DNA of 64,000 nucleotides from the NCBI GenBank assembly GCA_030432295.1, contig JAUIHI010000032.1, forward strand, positions 1 through 64,000. The letters run 5' to 3'. The position numbers and the translations under genes are program-made. How positions within the stretch are numbered: position 1 is the first letter of the stretch; each line of letters opens with the position of its first letter. Under the pieces are notes generated by a model that worked only from the letters and a program-made list of their open reading frames with translations, ran no database searches and was not told where the DNA came from. Source of the stretch: Anaerolineae bacterium. Lineage in GTDB: Bacteria > Chloroflexota > Anaerolineae > Caldilineales > Caldilineaceae. Below, in pieces: positions 25,062 through 33,930 of the stretch.

Positions 25062-25718
25062 ATGTCTGAAGCAATACGTCTGATCGACGACAATGAAAGT
25101 GAGTGGGCTGACATTCTGCACCCGTCCCACGAACGTCGGGATGCCACCAAAAACCGGGAGCGGCTGGTGGCCGCGGCCCGCGCGCTCTTTGCGGAGCGGG
25201 GTGTGGGGCAGGTGACAATGGCGGAGATCGCCCAGGCCGCAGGGGTGGGCAAAGGGACGCTCTATCGCCGTTTTGCCAACAAAGGCGAGCTCTGCCTGCT
25301 GCTGCTCGACGAGAATCTGCGTAGCCACGAGCAGGAGATGCTGGCTCTGTTACATCGAATGTCCGCCGAGGGTGCGTCCTATTTGGCGCGACTGGCGGAG
25401 TTTTTGGGCCATGTGGCCGCTTTCACAGAGCACCACATGGCCCTGCTTTCGGAGGTGCAGCAGGCGGGAATTACACCTGCCCTGGCTGAAATCGACCCGC
25501 CCTATTTTCGCTTCCAGCACATGACCGTCGGCGGACTGCTGCGCGCCGCCCAGTCTACAGGGGCGATTGACACGGCCGTTGATGTGGAGATGCTGGTCGA
25601 TCTGCTGCTGGCGCCTCTCACACCGCCCTATTTCCGCTACTTACGGGAACGGCGGGGCTATTCTGTGGAACGGATCGGCGGGTTTCTGGGGCAACTTGTA
25701 CGTCAGATCGGTCAATAG
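25062..25718 (+). CDS. TetR/AcrR-family transcriptional regulator
   Basis: 218 residues. The helix-turn-helix occupies about residues 45-67: VTMAEIAQAAGVGKGTLYRRFANKGEL. The C-terminal ligand domain is variable. An imperfect palindrome GTTCAATATCGAAC (25047-25060) touches the start codon, leaving no RBS, so the mRNA may be leaderless. It probably represses the divergent VOC gene and itself through the GGACCGCGGTCC operator. The inducer, perhaps an aromatic compound, is unknown. Confidence 0.9.
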   Translation: MSEAIRLIDDNESEWADILHPSHERRDATKNRERLVAAARALFAERGVGQVTMAEIAQAAGVGKGTLYRRFANKGELCLLLLDENLRSHEQEMLALLHRMSAEGASYLARLAEFLGHVAAFTEHHMALLSEVQQAGITPALAEIDPPYFRFQHMTVGGLLRAAQSTGAIDTAVDVEMLVDLLLAPLTPPYFRYLRERRGYSVERIGGFLGQLVRQIGQ

Positions 25719-25827
25719 ATCGGTCAATCCGAATGGTGACTGTTGGCGTAGCGATTGATCTGGTATTTATCTGTAGATTTTGTCAATCTTAAAAATATAA
25801 CTGCTGGGGGTTCAACGAAAAAATGCC

Positions 25828-26820
25828 ATGAAGAATTTTCGACAGTATGGCTATGGGCTGGTTCTGTGTATCCTGATCGGAATCGTTTCGCTGTTTTTGG
25901 GTGGCTATACGCCGCTGGGTGCTGTGACCATCGCCATTGTTTTGGGCATTGGGGTGGGGAATCTTGCTAAACTGGGGGACAGGTTTGAGAAGGGAATAAA
26001 GTTTAGCGAAAAACAGGTTCTGCCCCTGTCCATCGCGCTGATGGGTGTGAATCTAAACTATCTGATTTTGAAGGAACTTGGCTATCAATCCCTCCTGCTC
26101 GTCATTGCAGGGATTGTCGTAACCCTGGCCGTCTCTGTCTTTTTGGCGAAAATATTCGCCTTCGACCAGAAAGTGGCGCTGCTGCTGGGCATCGGCAATG
26201 GCATTTGTGGAAGTTCAGCGATTGCGGCAACCGAACAGATTATTGGCGTCAAAAAGCAGGATGTGGGACTCTCCATCGCCATTGTGAATTTTCTGGGCAC
26301 GATTGGTATGTTCTTGCTGCCCATCATTGCCACCCTGTTTCTGAAGTTTGACAACCTCAATTCTGGCCTGTTGATTGGCAACACATTGCAGGCCGTCGGG
26401 AACGTAGTCGCGGCCGGGTTTTCTGTCAGCCCTCTTTCCGGGCAAACTGCGACGATTGTCAAGATGGCAAGAATTTTGATGTTGACGCCAGTAATCTTTG
26501 GCCTGCTTTTTGTGTTTACAAACAAGACTACGCCTGAAGCGAACACAAAAAATGCAAAGTTCTACAAAGTTCCAGCATTCATCATTGGATTCATCGTCTT
26601 CTCATTGATTCCTACACTTTCCTTGCTGCCCGAAGCATACATCGACGTCATCAGTACCGCCAGCCATTATCTGCTGGTGGTGGCTATGGCCGGGATCGGT
26701 CTGAAAACGACTATTGCCAGCATCATCAAAGATGGGAAGTCGGCGCTCCTGATTGGGAGTCTGACATTTGTGGTGCAGATCGTATTTAGCACTGGTGTGA
26801 TCTTTCTCTTTATGCGATAG
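25828..26820 (+). CDS. YeiH/UPF0324-family putative sulfate exporter membrane protein
   Basis: 330 residues, about ten TM helices. The signature GNGICGSSAIAATEQIIG (about residues 117-134) and SIALMGVNL near the start are typical of the YeiH/UPF0324 family. Base composition is visibly poorer in G+C than the neighbours (many AAA, TTT and ATT codons), which suggests recent transfer. The upstream 110 bp are AT-rich. Substrate not proven; family members are annotated as sulfate exporters. Confidence 0.88.
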   Translation: MKNFRQYGYGLVLCILIGIVSLFLGGYTPLGAVTIAIVLGIGVGNLAKLGDRFEKGIKFSEKQVLPLSIALMGVNLNYLILKELGYQSLLLVIAGIVVTLAVSVFLAKIFAFDQKVALLLGIGNGICGSSAIAATEQIIGVKKQDVGLSIAIVNFLGTIGMFLLPIIATLFLKFDNLNSGLLIGNTLQAVGNVVAAGFSVSPLSGQTATIVKMARILMLTPVIFGLLFVFTNKTTPEANTKNAKFYKVPAFIIGFIVFSLIPTLSLLPEAYIDVISTASHYLLVVAMAGIGLKTTIASIIKDGKSALLIGSLTFVVQIVFSTGVIFLFMR

Positions 26821-26905
26821 GAAACTCCGCAAGAGTAGTCCACAACGATAGCCCCGTCTACCACCTATTCCAGCTTCTTTCAACCACACGAGAAACCTCA
26901 GCCCT

Positions 26906-27940
26906 ATGCAAAAAGCAATCATTGCCGGAGTCCGCCAGGGCAGTGTGGTCGATGTGCCTACACCCCAGGCCAAAGAGAATTGGGTCGTCGTGAAGGTCCA
27001 CACCGCGCCTATGTGTACCGAATACAAGAGCTTCCTGGCTGGCACGCCCAGCCAGCAGTTGGGCCACGAAGCCGCGGGCGAAGTGGTGGAGGTCGCCCAG
27101 CCGGGCCGCTGGCAGGTCGGCGATCGGGTGGTGGTGATGCCCCAGAATCCCTGTGGCGTCTGTCCCCTCTGCCTGGCCGGGGAATACATCCACTGCCAGG
27201 ATGTGGCCGACTTTGCCGCCATCCACGGCAGCCGGGACGGTAGCGCCACAATGGCCCAATATCTGCTCAAACAGAGCCACCAACTGGTCCCCATCCCTGA
27301 CGGCATGAGCTACGACCACGCGTCCATGGCCTGTTGCGGGTTGGGGCCGACCTTTGGCGCACTGGAACGGGTGGACGCGGGCGTGGTGGATACGGTTCTC
27401 ATCACCGGGCTGGGACCCGTGGGGCTGGGCGGGGTGATCAACGCCAGCTTCCGGGGCGCGCGGGTGATCGGCGTGGAGGGCAATCCCTGGCGGGCGGCAC
27501 GCGCGTTGGAACTGGGCGCAGAAGCCGTCATTGACCCGACCGGGGACGACGCCCTGGCCCAGATTCGCGCTTTGACCCACGACGGGCGGGGCGTGGACCA
27601 CGCCATCGACTGCTCTGGCGTGGCGGCCGCGCACCGGCTCTGCATTGACGCGGCGCGGCGCAAAGGGACGGTCTCGTTTGTGGGCGAGTCCGGGCGCAAC
27701 CCGACGGAACTTTTCATCAGCGACGATATGATCCGCAAAGGGCTGACCCTCCACGGCTCCTGGCACTACAATCTTGCCCTCACGCCCAAAATCCTGCGGG
27801 TGATCGCGGCCAACAGCGACAAAATCGACCGGCTGATCAGCCATCGCTTCGCCCTGACAGATGTGCAGGCCGCGTGGGAGACGCAGGTGAGCGGCCAGTC
27901 TGCAAAGGTGCTGCTGAAACCCTGGGCCGACGCGGCGTAG
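26906..27940 (+). CDS. Zinc-binding alcohol dehydrogenase family protein (MDR)
   Basis: 344 residues. Catalytic zinc ligands are C37 and H54-E55 (GHEAAGEV). A structural zinc site is formed by C83, C86, C89 and C97. The Rossmann motif GLGPVGLGG lies near 168. The family oxidises sugars, polyols or alcohols with NAD(P). No clear RBS before ATG 26906. Neighbours do not define the substrate. Confidence 0.9.
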   Translation: MQKAIIAGVRQGSVVDVPTPQAKENWVVVKVHTAPMCTEYKSFLAGTPSQQLGHEAAGEVVEVAQPGRWQVGDRVVVMPQNPCGVCPLCLAGEYIHCQDVADFAAIHGSRDGSATMAQYLLKQSHQLVPIPDGMSYDHASMACCGLGPTFGALERVDAGVVDTVLITGLGPVGLGGVINASFRGARVIGVEGNPWRAARALELGAEAVIDPTGDDALAQIRALTHDGRGVDHAIDCSGVAAAHRLCIDAARRKGTVSFVGESGRNPTELFISDDMIRKGLTLHGSWHYNLALTPKILRVIAANSDKIDRLISHRFALTDVQAAWETQVSGQSAKVLLKPWADAA

Positions 27941-28145
27941 AACAACCCGTCTATCTTCACAATCTCGATTGGGCCGCCGCTTTGGACTGCCCCCAAAAGT
28001 TGACAGAAAGCCCGCTACCCCCCATACTTCCTCCTTGGCGAATACTGTTTCGCCGTGAAATTGGTGTGGACGGCTCTGCCTTCCCCGCCCCGTATCATTA
28101 GGGCTAAGAGTGCGACTTGGCTCAATGGAGTCAAGGAGTACTTCT

Positions 28146-29474
28146 ATGAATTTTGCTGATTTTTCTCTCGACGCGCGCCTAAACAGCGCCATCGAAGCTG
28201 TAGGCTACGAAACCCCCACCCCCATCCAGCAGCAGGCTATCCCGCTGGTCCTCTCTGGGAGGGATGTGCTGGGTCTGGCCCAGACAGGCACAGGCAAGAC
28301 CGCTGCCTTTGCCCTGCCCATCCTCCAGCGGCTGACCAGCGGCCCCCTGCGCAAAGTGCGGGTGCTGGTTGTGGCCCCCACCCGTGAACTGGCCGAACAG
28401 ATCCACCAGACCTTTACCGATCTGGGCAAGAATCTGCGAGTGCGCAGCACGCCCATCTATGGCGGCGTGAGCAAACGCCCCCAGTTGGCCGCGCTGCGCA
28501 GTGGCGCGGAGATCGTCGTGGCCTGTCCGGGCCGTCTGCTCGACCACATCGGAGAGGGCGACATCGACCTCTCGAATGTGGAGGTGCTGGTGCTGGACGA
28601 GGCCGACCGCATGTGTGATATGGGCTTCCTGCCCGACATCCGACGCATCCTCAAGCATCTGCCCAGCCAGCGCCAGACCCTCTTCTTCTCGGCCACAATG
28701 CCCGACGACATCCGCTCGCTTTCCGCCGAGATTCTGGACAACCCGGCCACTGTGCAGATCGGGATGATTGCCCCGGCAGAGACGGTCTCCCACGCCATCT
28801 ATCCCACCACCGACAAGCTGAAGAATCGATTGCTGTTGGCGATGTTGAAGCAGACGTCTACGGGCCGGGTGCTGGTCTTCACCCGCACCAAACGGCGGGC
28901 GCGCAATCTGGCCCTGCTCCTCACAAACGAGGGCTACAACGCTTCGGCCTTGCAGGGGAATATGGCCCAGAACCGGCGTCAGGAGTCCATTGACGGCTTC
29001 CGGGACGGCAAATATGACATTATGGTGGCGACGGACATCGCCTCTCGGGGCATTGATGTGACCGAAATCTCCCACGTCATCAACTTCGATATCCCCGACA
29101 CTGTGGACGCTTATACCCACCGCATCGGGCGCACGGGCCGGGCCGAGCAGAGTGGCGACGCCTTTACGTTTGTGACGGAGAGCGACGAGTCGATGGTGCG
29201 TGACATCGAAAAGGTGTTGGGCGTCCCCCTGGAACGGCGGCGACTGCCCGACTTTGACTACGGGGACTTTGTGCCCGAACGTCAGACTGCGATTGCCGCG
29301 GCCCACTCGAACCGGCCTGCACCGAGCAGCCGTCGGTCGGGCGGGCGCAATCGACGGGGCGGCAACGGCAATCGGCCAACTCGTGCTGGTGGGAACCCGA
29401 CCAGTGGCGGTCGCCAGAGTACCTGGAACAACCCTCGCCCTCAGCGTTCACCGGGAACCCGGCGTTCGGGATAA
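28146..29474 (+). CDS. rhlE: DEAD-box RNA helicase (RhlE-like)
   Basis: 442 residues from ATG 28146, with AAGGAG 7 nt upstream. Motifs: Q motif F-x-x-F...TPIQQQAIP, AQTGTGKT (I), PTRELAEQ, VVACPGRLLD, VLDEADRM (II), SATMP (III), and HRIGRTGRAEQ (VI). The C-terminal tail is Arg/Gly/Asn-rich (about 395-442), a typical RNA-binding extension. It remodels RNA, often for cold adaptation or ribosome assembly. Ends before a strong terminator. Confidence 0.93.
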   Translation: MNFADFSLDARLNSAIEAVGYETPTPIQQQAIPLVLSGRDVLGLAQTGTGKTAAFALPILQRLTSGPLRKVRVLVVAPTRELAEQIHQTFTDLGKNLRVRSTPIYGGVSKRPQLAALRSGAEIVVACPGRLLDHIGEGDIDLSNVEVLVLDEADRMCDMGFLPDIRRILKHLPSQRQTLFFSATMPDDIRSLSAEILDNPATVQIGMIAPAETVSHAIYPTTDKLKNRLLLAMLKQTSTGRVLVFTRTKRRARNLALLLTNEGYNASALQGNMAQNRRQESIDGFRDGKYDIMVATDIASRGIDVTEISHVINFDIPDTVDAYTHRIGRTGRAEQSGDAFTFVTESDESMVRDIEKVLGVPLERRRLPDFDYGDFVPERQTAIAAAHSNRPAPSSRRSGGRNRRGGNGNRPTRAGGNPTSGGRQSTWNNPRPQRSPGTRRSG

Positions 29475-29516
29475 GGGCATACAGCCAGGGCCAGCGTTCT
29501 CTATGCTGACAGGCTG

Positions 29517-29562
29517 AAAAGAGAGGGGTGGGATCGGTCATCGATCCCACCCCTCTCTTTTT
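29517..29562. terminator. Bidirectional terminator, 20-bp perfect stem
   Basis: AAAAGAGAGGGGTGGGATCG (29517-29536) and its complement (29542-29561) around a 5-nt loop, with T-runs on both sides. It separates the convergent rhlE-like and GGDEF genes. Confidence 0.95.
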
Positions 29563-29564
29563 GT

Positions 29565-31157
29565 CTACTCGTGGACCACCACCTGATTCCGCCCCCGATG
29601 CTTGGCGGCATAGAGCGCCTGATCCGCACAGTGGAGCAGTTCGCTGGCTGTGCTGGCGTGGATGGGATAGACGGCGACACCTGCGGAAATGGTGATACGG
29701 AGGTGGGTGTCCCGATGGACAACGGGCCTTTTCTCCAGAGAACGACGCAGTTCTTCTCCCCGTTGGGCTGCCTGCTCAATCCCCGCACCGGGCATCACCA
29801 CTACAAACTCCTCCCCGCCATACCGGCAGGCAATCTCCCCTGCCTGTGTCGTTTCCTCCAATAGTCCAGCCAGGTGCTGCAAAATCAGATCCCCGGCGCC
29901 ATGGCCGTGGGTATCGTTGAAATCTTTGAAATGATCGATGTCCAGCATCAGCAAAGGCAGATGCACGCCCTGGCTTTCGGCGTGGGACAATTCGCGCGCC
30001 AGTGTCTCTTCCAGACAGCGCCGATTGTACAGACCCGTCAACCCGTCGCGGAGGGCCTGCTCCTGGAGTTGGGTACGCAGTTGTTCAATCTGGTCGATGC
30101 GGTCGAGCAATTCCGCGTTGGCCTGGCGCATCTTCTGCTCTGTGTGCTTCAGGCGGCTGATGTCCCGCAGGACAAGCAATCGTCCGGTATAGAATCCTGC
30201 CCCGTCGTGGAGGGGCGCAATCAGCAGATCGACAAAAAGCGCCGGGTTCTCCGCAATCTGCACCTCAAACTGTCCCTCGCGAATCTCCCGAAAGCGTTCG
30301 ACCAGATTCTGCCAGTGGGCCAATAGCGGTTCGATGGGCTGGCCGATAGGGGGATGGCCGCCTGCCCGCAACATCCATTGCCCCGTCGGGTTGATGTCCA
30401 CCAGCCGGTCCTGCGCGTCCAGCACAATGACCCCGTCGGTCATCTTCTCGATGAGCGTATCCCGGGCCACGGGAATAATATCGAGCAGGCGGTAGTTGCG
30501 CGCGCCAATGGCAAAGGCCAGACCGGTGAGGGTGAATGCGATAGGCGTCAGGTCCAGGCCGGGCAGGGGGTCGAAGCCAGCGAACATCAGCGCGTTGACG
30601 GCCCAGGGCAAGAGAGCGCCAGTCAAAATCACCCGTGCCTGGCCTTTGTAGATGTGGGTGGCGCGGCGGTAGGCCTGGGCAAGCAGAATCACAGAGATGA
30701 GCATCAACCCGTAGGAATAGATTACATTGACCCAAAACCAGGGGCCTCCATTGAAGAGCGGATTGCCGTCCCTGGGCAGCCCCCCAAAGAAGAGTCCGTG
30801 GTATCTGTCTGTCCAAAGCAGAAGGAGGGTGAGGGTGGGTTCGATGGGAAAGAGAATCAGCCAACGACGGGTAAACCAGGCGTCGCGCCCGGTGTAGCGC
30901 AGGGTGAAAGCAAAGAAAGCGGTAGGAATCGTCACAACGCCCACGTATGTCGCTTCCAGCCAAAAGGACGGATAGGGGCGAGGCATAGGGGACCAGTGCA
31001 GGGCATAGGTCACACACCACCAGACCATCCCCAGCAGGAATGCGGTTATCGAGCGCGTGATAGTTGTGGGGCGACGCCAGACTGTGACCGCGTGCCAAAG
31101 GGAGATGGCCGCGGCCAGGAGAAGGGCCGTACTGTAGAAGTCTTGGGGGATATTCAC
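29565..31157 (-). CDS. Membrane diguanylate cyclase (7TM-like N-terminus, PAS, GGDEF)
   Basis: 530 residues from GTG 31157. The N-terminal third has about seven hydrophobic helices (histidine-kinase N-terminal 7TM type). A PAS domain (about 235-350) and a coiled coil follow. The C-terminal GGDEF domain has DGLTGLYNRR and RYGGEEF, the active-site form. The I-site RxxD is absent (QAGE), so product inhibition may be missing. It makes cyclic di-GMP. Convergent with rhlE. Confidence 0.92.
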   Translation of the reverse strand: MNIPQDFYSTALLLAAAISLWHAVTVWRRPTTITRSITAFLLGMVWWCVTYALHWSPMPRPYPSFWLEATYVGVVTIPTAFFAFTLRYTGRDAWFTRRWLILFPIEPTLTLLLLWTDRYHGLFFGGLPRDGNPLFNGGPWFWVNVIYSYGLMLISVILLAQAYRRATHIYKGQARVILTGALLPWAVNALMFAGFDPLPGLDLTPIAFTLTGLAFAIGARNYRLLDIIPVARDTLIEKMTDGVIVLDAQDRLVDINPTGQWMLRAGGHPPIGQPIEPLLAHWQNLVERFREIREGQFEVQIAENPALFVDLLIAPLHDGAGFYTGRLLVLRDISRLKHTEQKMRQANAELLDRIDQIEQLRTQLQEQALRDGLTGLYNRRCLEETLARELSHAESQGVHLPLLMLDIDHFKDFNDTHGHGAGDLILQHLAGLLEETTQAGEIACRYGGEEFVVVMPGAGIEQAAQRGEELRRSLEKRPVVHRDTHLRITISAGVAVYPIHASTASELLHCADQALYAAKHRGRNQVVVHE

Positions 31158-31274
31158 AGGACAGGTCGGCTTCTTTGCGCGATGGGTGTAGCGTAGTGGG
31201 TAGAGGGACGTGGGCAGTGGGTGAATGGCTATGCAAACCGCCCACCGCCCACTCTGCTAGGATTGGCAATCAAA

Positions 31275-31380
31275 TAAATTGACGATTTGGACCTTCCGGG
31301 AAGAGGCCAAACCTTCTGCCGCACCCTCTGATTTCGTAGCCTCTTCCCGGAAGGCTGTCGCGCAATATTAAATCGTCGTT
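31275..31380. repeat. Inverted repeat CCTTCCGGGAAGAGGC
   Basis: CCTTCCGGGAAGAGGC (31292-31307) and GCCTCTTCCCGGAAGG (31339-31354) are perfect 16-bp arms. Outside them ACGATTT and AAATCGT continue the pairing. Intergenic; the 31158-31412 gap contains nothing else recognisable. Confidence 0.9.
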
Positions 31381-31412
31381 CCTAAACGCAGGCAAGCATA
31401 CGCAGGGACGCG

Positions 31413-32720
31413 CTATTTTACCTTCTCTGCCTGTGCACGGAAGGCGGCCATATCGATCACCTGATGGCTGAGCCGGGCCTCCTCCGCGGCGAAGGCGAGC
31501 AGGTGGCTTTCCAGCGACGTGCGCACATCGGTCAGGGCTTTCTCCTCGCCCCGCAGCACCCGCAAAAAGCTGCTGAATGTGCCCCAGTCGCCCCCGCCGT
31601 GGCCGCTGGTTGCCGCAGGAATCTCTACCACTTCTTCTTCGCCCCCGTGATTATAGATGACAATCTCCGGATGCTGTCCAAAGCAGGCGCGCAGGCTGGC
31701 CTTTGTGCCGTCGAAGCGCATAGAGCGGTATTCCTCGTAGGAGTGGCCGTGCATCACCAGTGTGACGGACGTGCCGCTGGCCGTCTCCATCAGCACTGTC
31801 TGGTGGTCCACCACATCGTTGTCGCAGCGGTAGACGCAGCGCCCGTAGGGGCCTGTCTTCAGTGCCTGCAAACGCCCTTCCCAGCTCAGGTCGTCGGTCA
31901 TCGTCATAAAGGGCCAGGCATAGGGCGCGGTCTCCCCTTCGGCCAGGGCGCGGGGACCGGGCAACAGCCGGGCGTCCATATAGATGCCCAGCGCGGAGAA
32001 GGGGCATTCGCTCTCAATCGGGCAGCCGTCGGTGCAGCGCAGGGGAATCTCCGGGCCGACGCTCTCCGCTGTGTAGTGGATCAGACTGCCGACGGAGGAA
32101 AGGCGCACCACCGGGTCGTCCAGATTCCAGACCAGCAGGTCCAGGTCGTGGCAGCATTTGGCCAGGATCATCGGCGTGGACAACTCTTTGTTGCGCCAGT
32201 TGCCCCGCACAAAGCTGTGGGCCATATGCCACCAGGCCACATTCTCCCGGTGTTCGACGGTGACAATCCGCCCCAGCCGCCCGCTGGCCAGAATGCCGTG
32301 GAGCGTCTGCCAGAAGGGGGTGTAGCGCAGGACGTGGCAGATTTGCAGGCTGCGTCCCGTGCGCTCGGCGGCCTGGACCAGACGCACACAGCCTTCCAGC
32401 GAATCGGCCATCGGCTTTTCCAGCAGGACGTCGTAGCCCGCTTCCAGCGCGGCGATTGTCGGCTCCACGTGCATCTGGTCCTGGGTGGTGATGAGCGCAC
32501 CGTCGGCCAGCTTGCCCGCGGCGATCAGTTCCTCCCAACTTCCAAATGTCTGGCTCTCGTCCAGGTCGTGCTCGTCGGCAAAGCGGCGGCGACGCACCGG
32601 GTCTGGCTCGGCCACAGCTACAAAGCGCACTTCGTCCGGGTGGGTAAAGGCGTAGGATGCATAGGCGTGCGCGCCCCGCGCGCCTGCGCCCATCAGCACC
32701 AGTTCAAGGGGTCGTGTCAT
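31413..32720 (-). CDS. Gfo/Idh/MocA-family oxidoreductase
   Basis: 435 residues. The N-terminal Rossmann fold MGAGARGAHAYASYAFTHP is an NAD(P)-binding motif, and LLEKPMADSLEGC contains the EKP motif with the family's active-site Lys. HDLDLLVWNL holds the usual catalytic His. The family oxidises or reduces sugars and sugar-like ring substrates. Divergent from the PIG-L gene. Substrate unknown. Confidence 0.9.
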   Translation of the reverse strand: MTRPLELVLMGAGARGAHAYASYAFTHPDEVRFVAVAEPDPVRRRRFADEHDLDESQTFGSWEELIAAGKLADGALITTQDQMHVEPTIAALEAGYDVLLEKPMADSLEGCVRLVQAAERTGRSLQICHVLRYTPFWQTLHGILASGRLGRIVTVEHRENVAWWHMAHSFVRGNWRNKELSTPMILAKCCHDLDLLVWNLDDPVVRLSSVGSLIHYTAESVGPEIPLRCTDGCPIESECPFSALGIYMDARLLPGPRALAEGETAPYAWPFMTMTDDLSWEGRLQALKTGPYGRCVYRCDNDVVDHQTVLMETASGTSVTLVMHGHSYEEYRSMRFDGTKASLRACFGQHPEIVIYNHGGEEEVVEIPAATSGHGGGDWGTFSSFLRVLRGEEKALTDVRTSLESHLLAFAAEEARLSHQVIDMAAFRAQAEKVK

Positions 32721-32937
32721 TGGGTTGTCTCCCGTTGTTGGGGTTGCTTAGATGCGGAAACCGATTTTTCCATTGTAGCAGACCCGGCTGGAAAGTACAC
32801 GCCCGCAGAGATGTGGTGGGGCTGTGGATTGCTGCTGTTTTACAGGTCTTCTCGAACCGTGTATGATCAGCAAAGGACAGCCACTGGGGCTGGAAACGAA
32901 TTGCTCAACGACACCCCCCAACAGGAGAATGATTGCA

Positions 32938-33759
32938 ATGACTTCCCTCCGTCTTCTTATCATCGGCGCACACCCGGACGACCCAGACTTTGGCGCGGGC
33001 GGGCTGGCTGCGCTTTACAGCCGTCTGGGCCACACAGTCAAAATGGTCAGTGTGACCAACGGCGATGCCGGCCACCACGAAATGGGCGGTGGTCCATTGG
33101 CCCAGCGGCGGCGCATCGAAGCAGCCAACGCGGGCCGCTGTGTGGGCGCAGAGTACATCACACTGGACAATCACGACGGCGCACTACTGCCCAGCCTGGA
33201 AGTTCGTCACCAGCTCATCGCCCTCATCCGGGAGTTCCAGCCGGACCTGATGACCACCCACCGGCCCAACGACTACCACCCAGACCACCGCTACACCTCC
33301 CAACTGGTGCAGGACGCCTCCTATCTGCTGACTGTGCCCAACGTCGTCTCCCATGTGCCCCATCTGATGACAATGCCGGTGATCGTCTACACCTGGGATC
33401 ACTTCCAGCGCCCCTATCCCTTTGCCCCGGATGTGGTGGTGGGCATCGACGAAGTATACGAGCAGAAGATCGACGCGCTGCATTGCCACGTCTCCCAGAT
33501 GTACGAATGGCTGGCCTACAACGGCGGCTATCTGGCCGAAGTGCCGGATGAACCCAGCGCGCGGCGGGCCTGGCTGCGGGAGTTCCGCGCGCCCCGTTTC
33601 CGCCGGGCCGCAGAGTTGTATCGGGAGATGCTGATCGCCGATTACGGGGAAGAGAAAGGGCAGAACATCGAGTTCGCCGAAGCCTTTGAAGCCTGTGAGT
33701 ACGGCGCGCCGTTGACCGCGGAAAAGCGTGCCACCCTTTTCCCCTTTGTCAGCCGCTGA
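32938..33759 (+). CDS. PIG-L family deacetylase
   Basis: 273 residues. The zinc motif GAHPDDPDFG at about residues 10-18 and the His pair in NDYHPDHRY complete the metal site of LmbE/PIG-L deacetylases of N-acetylglucosaminyl compounds. ATG 32938 was preferred because AGGAG (32923-32927) is 10 nt upstream; ATG 32929 is too close. It may remove an acetyl group from a GlcNAc-containing sugar or thiol-like metabolite. Confidence 0.9.
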   Translation: MTSLRLLIIGAHPDDPDFGAGGLAALYSRLGHTVKMVSVTNGDAGHHEMGGGPLAQRRRIEAANAGRCVGAEYITLDNHDGALLPSLEVRHQLIALIREFQPDLMTTHRPNDYHPDHRYTSQLVQDASYLLTVPNVVSHVPHLMTMPVIVYTWDHFQRPYPFAPDVVVGIDEVYEQKIDALHCHVSQMYEWLAYNGGYLAEVPDEPSARRAWLREFRAPRFRRAAELYREMLIADYGEEKGQNIEFAEAFEACEYGAPLTAEKRATLFPFVSR

Positions 33760-33930
33760 GAGGCATCTCTCTTTTCTGGAGGGTGTGGCGGGATGCCACC
33801 TGTTTTGTGTGATTGCCCTTCACTGGGGGGAAGTGGTATTCTGATAGGCAGACGAGCAGATGCATAATTCAGCCTGGGGACGCCCCCTGATCGCCCGAAT
33901 GTATCTGTCTGGATTGGAGCATCTGAGCGA

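Noticed and set aside
29565-29690. Possible extra gene on the plus strand (97 codons) over the GGDEF end
   Set aside because: Antisense of the GGDEF domain; the minus frame has the catalytic GGEEF.
31464-33551. 695-codon plus-strand open frame
   Set aside because: Antisense to the Gfo/Idh oxidoreductase and then out of frame in the PIG-L gene; both real genes have clear motifs.
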